Of a DNA stretch of 11,515 nucleotides, positions 1-5,959 are shown piece by piece. The notes under the pieces are model-generated. The model searched no databases. It was not told where the DNA came from and was given only the letters and a program-made list of their open reading frames with translations. The DNA comes from Desulfonatronum sp. (GTDB taxonomy: Bacteria > Desulfobacterota > Desulfovibrionia > Desulfovibrionales > Desulfonatronaceae), in the NCBI GenBank assembly GCA_007127655.1, contig SKYX01000111.1, positions 1 through 11,515 on the forward strand, given 5' to 3'. Numbering within the stretch: position 1 is the first letter of the stretch; each line of letters opens with the position of its first letter. The translations under genes and the position numbers were made by a program.

Positions 1-614
1 GCGACACGATCATCCTTCGGGAGGCTCTCTACACCCTGCGCGTGGGCGAACCGGTTCACGACCAGGTCAAGGGCCAGGTCGTCCTGCTGGACGCGGAATG
101 CGTCAAGGTGCGCTCGAAAGAGTCCGCGGTGGACAGCTCGGCAAAAAGTGAGCCGGGCTGTCGATTCTACCTACCCGATCCCTCTCCCGCCGCCCAAGCG
201 TCCGAATGGGCATCTGGCCGCTGCGCCATCCACGAAAACAAACCCCAGGAGTGCGCGGCCCTGAAGTGCTGGGACACCGCCGGGCTGGCCGAGGCCGCCG
301 CGACGCCGCGCCTGTCCAGGCTGGATATCCTGGGTCCGGACAACGCCCTGGCCGAACTGGTCCGCGACCACGAAACCCGCTGCTCCGTCGCCGACCTGCT
401 CCGCCACCTCCAAGCCCCCACCCCGAAATCCGCCGACCTCCTCCGCCAAGCCACGGCCTACGACGCCGCACTGCGCGACCTGCTCCAGGAAAAAGCCGGG
501 ACCCCGCCCGACCACCTTCCTTTTCTCCTGGGACGCCCCCTGGCGGAGGTGATCCACGGGCTGCGGCGATGGATGGCAAATTGCTTGAACCACTCAAAGA
601 TGGGCTCGGCTTGA
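1..614 (+). CDS. YkgJ-like cysteine-cluster (Zn/Fe-chelating) protein, 5' partial
   Basis: This is the 3' part of a gene that runs off the left edge. The reading frame is open from base 3 (D-T-I-I-L-R-E-A-L-Y...) to the TGA at 612-614, so the in-frame GTG at 42 is probably internal. The visible part has GCRFYLPD, then CAIHENKPQEC, then LKCWDT. These Cys residues around a CxIHExKPxxC motif, followed by CWDT, match what I recall of YkgJ-family cysteine-cluster proteins in sulfate reducers. In that family, N-terminal CxxC-type cysteines lie before the segment seen here, and the cysteines are thought to bind Zn or an Fe-S cluster. The C-terminal 120 residues are a helical, Leu/Ala/Arg-rich tail with no motif I recognise. 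The molecular role is not established. The gene ends 37 bp before a hairpin terminator. The family call is fairly sure; the function is unknown. Confidence 0.72.
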   Translation, partial: DTIILREALYTLRVGEPVHDQVKGQVVLLDAECVKVRSKESAVDSSAKSEPGCRFYLPDPSPAAQASEWASGRCAIHENKPQECAALKCWDTAGLAEAAATPRLSRLDILGPDNALAELVRDHETRCSVADLLRHLQAPTPKSADLLRQATAYDAALRDLLQEKAGTPPDHLPFLLGRPLAEVIHGLRRWMANCLNHSKMGSA

Positions 615-650
615 AACAAAATCTTTCAACGAACAAGGGAACGCAAGCAT

Positions 651-690
651 AAAAAAAGGGATCCAAGCCATTACAGCTTGAATCCCTTTT
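651..690 (-). terminator. Bidirectional intrinsic terminator between YkgJ-like gene and tRNA-Leu
   Basis: An inverted repeat pairs 654-668 with 676-690: 15 positions with one mismatch (a G·U pair in the - strand transcript) and a 7-nt loop. Read on the - strand the stem is followed by a run of seven T (651-657 on + is all A), which is a classic intrinsic terminator for the tRNA gene, 8 nt beyond its CCA end. Read on the + strand the 3' arm ends in TTTT followed by AAATTT, so it may also end transcription of the cysteine-cluster gene. Confidence 0.85.
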
Positions 691-697
691 AAATTTG

Positions 698-784
698 TGG
701 TGCCGAAGGGGAGAGTCGAACTCCCACGGGGAAACCCCCACTAGACCCTGAACCTAGCGTGTCTACCAATTCCACCACTTCGGC
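698..784 (-). tRNA. tRNA-Leu (anticodon CAG)
   Basis: The - strand folds as a class II tRNA. The acceptor 5' strand GCCGAAG (784-778) pairs with CTTCGGC (708-702), followed by discriminator A (701) and an encoded CCA (700-698). The D-arm has GGAATTGGTAGACA. The anticodon stem is CTAGG/TCTAG with loop TTCAGGG, giving anticodon CAG at 750-748. There is a long variable arm (TGGGGG TTT CCCC type), as expected for tRNA-Leu, and a T-loop with GTTCGAC. It reads CUG, which is the dominant Leu codon in the neighbouring genes. It is a single tRNA transcribed towards the terminator at 651-690. Confidence 0.97.
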
Positions 785-796
785 CCGAAGGAGAGG

Positions 797-825
797 TGTC
801 TACTCGCATCGGCTTCGATTGGCAA
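797..825 (-). promoter_or_regulatory. Probable sigma70-type promoter of tRNA-Leu
   Basis: On the - strand, TTGCCA (825-820, 5 of 6 to TTGACA) and TAGACA (802-797, 3 of 6 to TATAAT) are separated by exactly 17 nt. The -10 box ends 12 nt before the first tRNA base (784), which leaves room for a 5-7 nt leader. The -10 match is weak, so this is supported mainly by spacing and position. Confidence 0.5.
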
Positions 826-944
826 GGGGTCAGCGAAAGATTTTTTTCCAGTCCCGCCGTCCTGGTCGTGACCGGTCTGTCCGGTTCTGGCATCGTCACA
901 TGGTTGAAGGACGCGAGGGTTTCCGGTACGGATATCGGTTTCGC

Positions 945-956
945 CGTTTCGAAACG
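945..956. promoter_or_regulatory. 12-bp palindrome upstream of ribF (possible operator)
   Basis: CGTTTCGAAACG is a perfect palindrome at 945-956, 60 bp before the ribF start codon. It lies in the 231-bp gap (785-1015) between the tRNA and ribF, where no credible gene is seen. It could be a repressor site for ribF or a chance TTCGAA-centred palindrome. No clear promoter could be tied to it. Confidence 0.25.
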
Positions 957-1015
957 CCTTCCGGGTTCGGGAGACGCATAACGACATACCTATCCGGCAG
1001 GAGAACCACACCCCC

Positions 1016-1978
1016 ATGCAGGTCTTGCGCACCCTGGAAGAAGCTCGCCAAACCGTTTCTCAATCCTGCGTCACCATCGGCAATTTTGACGGAGTCCACA
1101 TGGGCCACCAGAAACTGCTGTGCCGGACGCGCCAAAAAGCCGCTTCCCTCGGCCTTGCCAGCGTGGCGGTCACGTTTGAGCCCCACCCGCTGCGGGTTCT
1201 GAGCGGGTCACGAACTCCCCCGTTCATCATGTTGCCGCACCAAAAGCTGGAATCAATCGCCTCCCTGCGGCTCGACTACGCCTTTTGCATCGCCTTTACC
1301 AAGGACCTGGCCAAACTGGAACCCGAGGAGTTCGTGCGGATCTATCTTTTGGAGGGTCTGGGCATGCGGGATATGGTCATCGGGTACGATTACGCCTTTG
1401 GCCGCAACCGCAAGGGCGACTACGCCATGCTCCAGGAACTTGGAGCGCGGCACGGGTTTACCGTGGAGCAGATCGGGCCGGTGTTGATTGACGACGCCGT
1501 GGTCAGTTCGTCGCGGATCCGGGACATGGTCCAGGCCGGACTCGCCTGGGAGGTCCGGCCCTTGCTGGGTCGGTTCTACCGGGTGGAAGGCAAGGTGGTT
1601 TCCGGACGCAATCGGGGCGGTCGCCTGCTGGGCTTTCCCACGGCCAACCTGCAACTGCGGGACGAACTGTTTCCCAAGACCGGGGTCTACGCGGTCTGGG
1701 CCGAGTCCAACGGACGAACGCACCCAGCCGTTGCCAACATCGGCTACAACCCCACCTTCGGCAACGACGTACTCTCCGTAGAGGTGCATATCCTGGATTT
1801 TGACCAAGACATCTACGATCGCGACGTTCGCGTCCACTTTGTTCAGCGGCTACGCAGCGAACAAAAATTTCCGAATCTTGACGCGCTGATGGCCCGAATC
1901 CGCGAAGACATTGTCTTGGCCCGCCGCATTCTCGGTTCATCGGAAGCCCACTTGGTGGAAGCCCGGCAGTGCGTTTGA
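1016..1978 (+). CDS. ribF: Bifunctional riboflavin kinase / FAD synthetase RibF
   Basis: RibF phosphorylates riboflavin to FMN and adenylylates FMN to FAD in the cytosol. The 320-aa length is typical. The N-terminal nucleotidyltransferase domain (about 14-180) shows GNFDGVHMGH at 22-31 (the HxGH ATP-binding site), FEPHP, the YDYAFGRNRKGD segment and SSSRIRDMV from 164. The C-terminal flavokinase domain (about 186-306) begins LGRFYRVEG and has GFPTANL, KTGVYAVW, NIGYNPTFG and the VEVHILDFDQDIYD segment with the conserved Glu and Asp. The ATG at 1016 follows an AGGAGA at 999-1004; the 11-nt spacing is somewhat long. The ClC gene starts 10 nt after the stop, so the two are probably co-transcribed. 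I looked for an FMN riboswitch in the 230 nt upstream and saw none. Confidence 0.96.
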   Translation: MQVLRTLEEARQTVSQSCVTIGNFDGVHMGHQKLLCRTRQKAASLGLASVAVTFEPHPLRVLSGSRTPPFIMLPHQKLESIASLRLDYAFCIAFTKDLAKLEPEEFVRIYLLEGLGMRDMVIGYDYAFGRNRKGDYAMLQELGARHGFTVEQIGPVLIDDAVVSSSRIRDMVQAGLAWEVRPLLGRFYRVEGKVVSGRNRGGRLLGFPTANLQLRDELFPKTGVYAVWAESNGRTHPAVANIGYNPTFGNDVLSVEVHILDFDQDIYDRDVRVHFVQRLRSEQKFPNLDALMARIREDIVLARRILGSSEAHLVEARQCV

Positions 1979-1988
1979 CCCCCACCCC

Positions 1989-3983
1989 ATGCCTTTTCTT
2001 GAGCCGCACTTCCGGAAATGGGTCCACTTCATCCATGCCGCGGGCCGAGGCGGATCGGCCCGGTGGGTATTGCTGGGCCTGCTGGCCGGGCTGCTCTCCG
2101 GGTTCGCCGCGGTAGCATTTTTCGTCAGCCTGGAGGGGCTGCGCCACTTTTTTTTGGTGTACCTGGCCGGACTGAACCTGCCCTTGCCCTCAGGGGAAGA
2201 CCTTTTTCACGGCGAGCCGGGAACGTATCGCCCCTGGGTAGTCCCCATTCTCACCGCGTCCGTGGGCTTGCTGACCGGATTTCTGGTCAGCCGCTGGATT
2301 CCGGAACCCATGTCCGGCGGCACCGACGGCACGGACGCCATGATCAAGGCGTTCCACCGCCAGGACGGCCACATGCCCGTGCGCGCAACCCTGATCAAAA
2401 GCGCCACAGCGGTGCTGACCATCGCCAGCGGGGGCAGCGCCGGAAGGGAAGGCCCCATGGCCCAACTCGGGGGCTGTTTCGGTTCGTTGCTGGCTGATCG
2501 CCTCGGCCTGAGCGTCAAGGAGCGCCGCATTCTGCTGCTTTCCGGAGCAGCCGGCGGGCTGGGTGCGGTTTTTCGGGCGCCCTTGGGCGGGGCGATCACC
2601 GCTGTGGAGGTTCTTTACCGGGAAGACTTCGAGGCCGAGGCCATCCTCCCGGCCCTGATTTCCTCGGTCACGGCCTACTCCCTGTTCACCCTGTTCTTCG
2701 GCGCCGTGCCCATGCTGGAAACCCCGGACTTCCACTTCCAAAGCGCTCAGGAACTGCCTTTTTACATCGTCCTGGCCCTGGTCTGCGCCCTGGCCGGACG
2801 GGCCTACCTTTCGACGTTTTTCTTCATCAAACGCACCGTTTTCGAACATATCCGCCAGAGGGCCGGATTAATCTGGTCCATGGGGCTGGGCGGCCTGCTG
2901 GTGGGCATGCTGGGGGTCGCCTTTCCGCCCGTGCTCAGTGACGGCTACGGCTGGCTGGAAATGGCCGTGCTGGGCCAGCTGTCCCTGGTGATGATGCTGG
3001 CCGTGTTTCTCGGCAAAACCCTGGCCACGTCCATCACCCTGGGTTCGGGCATGAGCGGCGGGATGTTCGCCCCAGCCCTGTTCGTGGGGGGGATGTGCGG
3101 GGGGGTGGTCGGGCAGGTCGGGCATTTTTTGCTTCCGGGCGTGGTCACCCAGCCCGGAGGGTACGTGCTGGTGGGCATGGCCGCATTTTTCGCCGGGGTG
3201 GCCAATGCCGCGGTGGGGCCGCTGATCATGGTCTGCGAGATCACCCAGAGTTACGGCCTGCTGGCCCCGTTGATGCTGGCCTCGGCCCTGTGTCTGGTGA
3301 TCAACCGCAACGTCTCGCTCTACGAGCACCAGGCCGAGAACAAGTTTGACTCCCCCGCACACCGGGAAGATGCCACCATCAACGTCCTGGAAGAACTGCG
3401 CGTTCAGGACCATTTCCAGCCCGGTCGGGTGATCATTCTGGAGGAAGGAACGACCTGGAGGGTCTTGATGGACGTCATTGCCAACACCAGCCAGTTCAAC
3501 TTTCCGGTGCGCGGCCGCGACGACCGCATCACCGGCATCCTGTCCATCCAGGACGTGCGAACGATCCTTTATGAACAGGATCTGTGCGATCTGCTGGTGG
3601 TCAAGGACGTGGCCCGCAAACCCGTGCTGCTCCGACTCGAGGACTCTCTGTATACGGCCCTGATGGCCTTCGTTGAGGCGGACGTGGACCAGATTCCCGT
3701 GGTCCGGGACGACATCAGACCCGAAACACCGGGGGGCAACGCCCATCACGTGCTGGGCCTGATCAACCGCGAAGACGTCTTTCAGGCCTACAACCTGGCC
3801 ATTCCGGAGGAAAAGCGTCGGGCATGCTCACTTCGGCGACCAGAGACAGCGCCCGCCCTTGACCGTGGCCCAGCCCAGGGGCAAACCGCGCCAGTAGAGC
3901 CCGATCCGGCTCCCCATAGGCCCCCTGGCGCGCTCCCTGATAGTCCCACGGGCCCGTCCCGAAAGTCCGGTCGCGGCTCCTGA
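1989..3983 (+). CDS. ClC-family chloride channel/transporter with C-terminal CBS pair
   Basis: This is an inner-membrane ClC anion channel or exchanger of 664 aa. The ATG at 1989 begins MPFLEPHF and is preferred over an upstream in-frame TTG at 1911 that lies inside ribF; no strong ribosome site is seen, and coupling to ribF is likely. The membrane part (about 25-455) has G-S-A-G-R-E-G-P at 149-156, with gating Glu154, and GSGMSGGMFAP at 352-362. The helix-D anion motif reads GGTDGTDAMI rather than GSGIP. At the place of the internal proton glutamate of E. coli ClC (E203) there is Val208, after Glu207. Two CBS domains follow (about 477-530 and 541-601), which in the family sense nucleotides or modulate gating. 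Residues 602-664 are a Pro/Arg-rich tail without homology that I can see. From codon 614 it is encoded antisense to the next gene (156-bp overlap). Confidence 0.93.
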   Translation: MPFLEPHFRKWVHFIHAAGRGGSARWVLLGLLAGLLSGFAAVAFFVSLEGLRHFFLVYLAGLNLPLPSGEDLFHGEPGTYRPWVVPILTASVGLLTGFLVSRWIPEPMSGGTDGTDAMIKAFHRQDGHMPVRATLIKSATAVLTIASGGSAGREGPMAQLGGCFGSLLADRLGLSVKERRILLLSGAAGGLGAVFRAPLGGAITAVEVLYREDFEAEAILPALISSVTAYSLFTLFFGAVPMLETPDFHFQSAQELPFYIVLALVCALAGRAYLSTFFFIKRTVFEHIRQRAGLIWSMGLGGLLVGMLGVAFPPVLSDGYGWLEMAVLGQLSLVMMLAVFLGKTLATSITLGSGMSGGMFAPALFVGGMCGGVVGQVGHFLLPGVVTQPGGYVLVGMAAFFAGVANAAVGPLIMVCEITQSYGLLAPLMLASALCLVINRNVSLYEHQAENKFDSPAHREDATINVLEELRVQDHFQPGRVIILEEGTTWRVLMDVIANTSQFNFPVRGRDDRITGILSIQDVRTILYEQDLCDLLVVKDVARKPVLLRLEDSLYTALMAFVEADVDQIPVVRDDIRPETPGGNAHHVLGLINREDVFQAYNLAIPEEKRRACSLRRPETAPALDRGPAQGQTAPVEPDPAPHRPPGALPDSPTGPSRKSGRGS

Positions 3984-5243
3984 AGGCAAATCCAGACTTT
4001 GGCCCTGCAACAGCTTTCGCAGATCCCGCACGTCGTCCAGGTTCAACCCCTGACCGGGCTTGTATTCCGGCAACAGCAGTCGCAACCGGGGATTGAGCCG
4101 AAAGGTTTGACCCGTCAACCGGCCCATGTCGAATCCCCGCCAACCAAGGGAAGGCGGCAAGGCCAGACCTTGAGACAGGGCCGGTTCCGGCAAAAAGACC
4201 ACTCGTCCGTTGAACTCCCGGAGTTCTCCAGGAGGCAGGTGTTCCCAGGCCACGTCCTCCAGGTCTGGAAACTCGCCGGGCCGGATCACCGTGCCGGACG
4301 CATCGTTTTTTTTCCTTCCTCTGCCTCCATGGGGCCGCCCGGACGATTCCAACGCAGCGGACCCTTCCCGTCTGTCTTTGGAGGTTGCCGGAGAGGCTTC
4401 GAAACAGGTCAGGGCGGCAAAAAAAAAGCCCTGGCCCTCCCCGGCCCCGGTATGAACGTGCAGGCAACCATCCTCCTCGCCCAAGGCACTGGAAAGGGCA
4501 ACGGAACGAGCTTCGGACCAGGCATGGGACTGCTCGAAACCCGGCAGGGGATGCAACGGAACGGGCCTCAGGCCGAGGTGTTCCTCGGCCCAGCGGACCT
4601 GTTCCCGATTCTCCGCCGGGTTCGTGGTGCAGGTGGAGTAGAGCAGCCGTCCGCCCGGGGCCAGCAGGGTGGCGGCCTTGCGCAACAACTCGCGTTGCAG
4701 GGCGACCAGCGGTCCGAGCTTGTGTTCCGGCCACATTTCCAGAACCCTGGGGTTGCGCTCCACGGTCCCCCATCCACTGCACGGAGGGTCCAACTGGATA
4801 TGGGTGAACAAGGCTTCGGGCAGGGGCAATTCCTGTCCGGGACGCCCGCAGGTAGCCACCTGGATCAGGTTCAGAGCTGTTATATTCTGGCGCAACGTCG
4901 CCAGCCGCCGCGGATTGGGCTCGTTGGCCAGAACCATCCCCGTGGGACCCACGAGTTGGGCCAACAGGCCGGTCTTGCTGCCCGGGCTGGCGCACATGTC
5001 CAGCACCGTGCCGCCCTGGGGCGGCTGGAGCAAGAGCGGCGCGAGCATGGAGGAACGGTCCTGGATGTAGATCAGACCAAAGGCCGCGGCAACAGAAGCT
5101 CCCAGCGGAGCCGGTTCCTCCTCCATCCGACGGGCCAGGGGAAAAAAGGGCTCCGGGGCGAAGACATGGCCTTCGGCCCGGAGCAATTCCTCCACCAGCC
5201 CAACGTGCTCAGGTCGGCAGACAATGCGAAAACTTCTGGGCAT
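3828..5243 (-). CDS. RsmB/RsmF-family rRNA (cytosine-C5)-methyltransferase
   Basis: This is a SAM-dependent NOL1/NOP2/Sun-type m5C RNA methyltransferase of 471 aa. The catalytic core (about 1-265) shows motif I with VLDMCASPGSKT (D82, C84, P87, G88, K90), motif II NEPNPRR at 108-113, motif IV LDPPCSGWGT (D152, P153, P154, C155) and motif VI YSTCTTNPAEN. Cys205 in motif VI is the expected catalytic Cys, and Cys155 is the one that assists product release. A basic, probably flexible linker (about 272-310) follows. The C-terminal region (about 320-471, with LPPSLGWRGFDMGRLTG and LPLGWATVKGGR) resembles the extra C-terminal RNA-binding domain of RsmF, the 16S C1407 methylase. The exact target base here is inferred. 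The ATG at 5243-5241 starts MPRSFRIVCRPEHV. Two homopolymer runs (T9 and A8 in sense) lie in or near the linker. It converges on and overlaps the ClC gene. Confidence 0.93.
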   Translation of the reverse strand: MPRSFRIVCRPEHVGLVEELLRAEGHVFAPEPFFPLARRMEEEPAPLGASVAAAFGLIYIQDRSSMLAPLLLQPPQGGTVLDMCASPGSKTGLLAQLVGPTGMVLANEPNPRRLATLRQNITALNLIQVATCGRPGQELPLPEALFTHIQLDPPCSGWGTVERNPRVLEMWPEHKLGPLVALQRELLRKAATLLAPGGRLLYSTCTTNPAENREQVRWAEEHLGLRPVPLHPLPGFEQSHAWSEARSVALSSALGEEDGCLHVHTGAGEGQGFFFAALTCFEASPATSKDRREGSAALESSGRPHGGRGRKKNDASGTVIRPGEFPDLEDVAWEHLPPGELREFNGRVVFLPEPALSQGLALPPSLGWRGFDMGRLTGQTFRLNPRLRLLLPEYKPGQGLNLDDVRDLRKLLQGQSLDLPSGAATGLSGRARGTIRERARGPMGSRIGLYWRGLPLGWATVKGGRCLWSPK

Positions 5244-5268
5244 GCGGCCTGTTCTCTCCCGTATGCGT

Positions 5269-5284
5269 GCAAATGATCATTTGC
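5269..5284. promoter_or_regulatory. Perfect 16-bp palindrome in divergent intergenic region (candidate operator)
   Basis: GCAAATGATCATTTGC (5269-5284) is a perfect 8+8 palindrome. It lies 25 bp upstream of the methyltransferase start (- strand) and 37 bp upstream of the first possible start of the 201-aa gene (+ strand). It overlaps the -35 region of the + strand promoter candidate at 5281-5309. Size, symmetry and position suit a dimeric repressor site acting on one or both genes. The factor is unknown. Confidence 0.45.
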
Positions 5285-5309
5285 GTTGGTGAATGAAAGC
5301 GTTTAAAAT
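5281..5309 (+). promoter_or_regulatory. Candidate sigma70 promoter for the 5322-8626 gene run
   Basis: TTGCGT (5281-5286, 3 of 6) and TAAAAT (5304-5309, 5 of 6 to TATAAT) are separated by 17 nt. Transcription would start near 5316, only about 6 nt before the GTG at 5322. If the promoter is right, translation may begin at the TTG at 5352 or 5376, or the transcript may be nearly leaderless. Confidence 0.45.
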
Positions 5310-5321
5310 AGCCTTTTCGAT

Positions 5322-5927
5322 GTGTATCAAACAAACCGTGGACCGTTTCCGTTGATCGCCCCATTATCCGATCCATTGCCTGATTCCCCTTCCAGCAGGC
5401 CTTTTGACGCTTCTGCGGATTCGCCTCCGTCTTTTTCCGGCAGGCCCGTCCACCCCGAAAAGCGTTCCGAACAGGACCCGCGAGACATTTCGGCCGCCTT
5501 GTTCGCCGCTCTGTTCCAAGCCTTGGAGCACTGCCCGCCGAGCCGACGCTCCGCCGTCCTCGGCGCACTGGAGTCCAGGCTGAACGAAGTGGTGGACGAC
5601 CTGTCCGCGAAACTGGAATTGCTGCTGGCTCCCGAAACGCCGGATCGGGACAGAATTCAGGGGTTGTGGCTACTGTATCTCTCGCTTGTATCCCAACCCC
5701 GCGGCGACGTGCAAATGTGGATCGGACCGGATTTGTTCAGTGACGACGTTGAAAATCATCTCCGGCTGCACATTCCGGAGAACAAAGCTTTCGCCTTTCG
5801 GCCTGGACTTCCGGAGGAACTGGAAATCCTGGCCCAAACCATTACCAACACCGCCCGGGTCACGCTCCGTCGCCCCGGTCCCGGACAACTCGTCGTGGTC
5901 TTGCACAACGCGACCAGCCCGACATGA
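5322..5927 (+). CDS. Uncharacterised 201-aa protein upstream of FG-GAP gene
   Basis: I do not recognise this family. The frame has strong third-position GC and runs from a TAA at 5304-5306 to the TGA at 5925-5927. The first 60 residues from the GTG at 5322 are Pro/Ser-rich and low in complexity. Residues about 55-105 are predicted amphipathic helix (DISAALFAALFQALEHC... RLNEVVDDLSAKLELLLAPE). The C-terminal half (WLLYLSLV, MWIGPDLFSDDVENHLRLHIPENKAFAF, VTLRRPGPGQLVVVLHN) looks like a mixed alpha/beta globular domain. There is no signal peptide and no membrane segment. The start is unclear: no ATG occurs in the first half, GTG 5322 lacks a ribosome site, and TTG at 5352 or 5376 are alternatives. 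Its stop overlaps an ATG of the next frame (ATGA at 5924-5927), so coupling to the secreted FG-GAP protein is likely. Coding is probable; the function is unknown. Confidence 0.68.
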   Translation: MYQTNRGPFPLIAPLSDPLPDSPSSRPFDASADSPPSFSGRPVHPEKRSEQDPRDISAALFAALFQALEHCPPSRRSAVLGALESRLNEVVDDLSAKLELLLAPETPDRDRIQGLWLLYLSLVSQPRGDVQMWIGPDLFSDDVENHLRLHIPENKAFAFRPGLPEELEILAQTITNTARVTLRRPGPGQLVVVLHNATSPT

Positions 5928-5947
5928 TATCCCTCCCCGCCAATGTC

Positions 5948-5954
5948 AAGGAGA
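5948..5954 (+). promoter_or_regulatory. Ribosome binding site fixing the FG-GAP protein start
   Basis: AAGGAGA at 5948-5954 lies 5 nt before the ATG at 5960. This, together with the signal peptide that starts at 5960, decides for that start over the in-frame ATG at 5924, which would add 12 residues ahead of the signal sequence. Confidence 0.8.
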
Positions 5955-5959
5955 CCTCC

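Noticed and set aside
698..784. tRNA-Leu 3' end as a phage or island attachment site.
   Set aside because: No integrase, no repeat of the tRNA 3' end in the window, and neighbours on both sides look like core genes.
796..981. A 61-codon + strand frame starting at GTG after AAGGAG, between the tRNA and ribF.
   Set aside because: The AAGGAG ends only 2 nt before the GTG, the frame overlaps the likely tRNA promoter, and the peptide has no recognisable pattern.
785..1015. FMN riboswitch ahead of ribF.
   Set aside because: None of the conserved RFN-element blocks are recognisable, and ribF alone is often not under this switch.
1911..1988. In-frame upstream TTG start that would lengthen the ClC protein by 26 residues.
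   Set aside because: It lies wholly inside ribF, uses a rare start, and the added residues do not look like a ClC N-terminus. The ATG at 1989 fits better.
3999..5276. Long open frame (425 codons) on the + strand across the methyltransferase gene.
   Set aside because: It is the antisense shadow of a gene with full catalytic motifs on the - strand; its translation is Gln/Gly/Arg-rich with no motif.
5924..5959. ATG at 5924 as the start of the FG-GAP protein.
   Set aside because: It has no ribosome site and would put 12 residues before the signal peptide. AAGGAGA and the ATG at 5960 explain the start.
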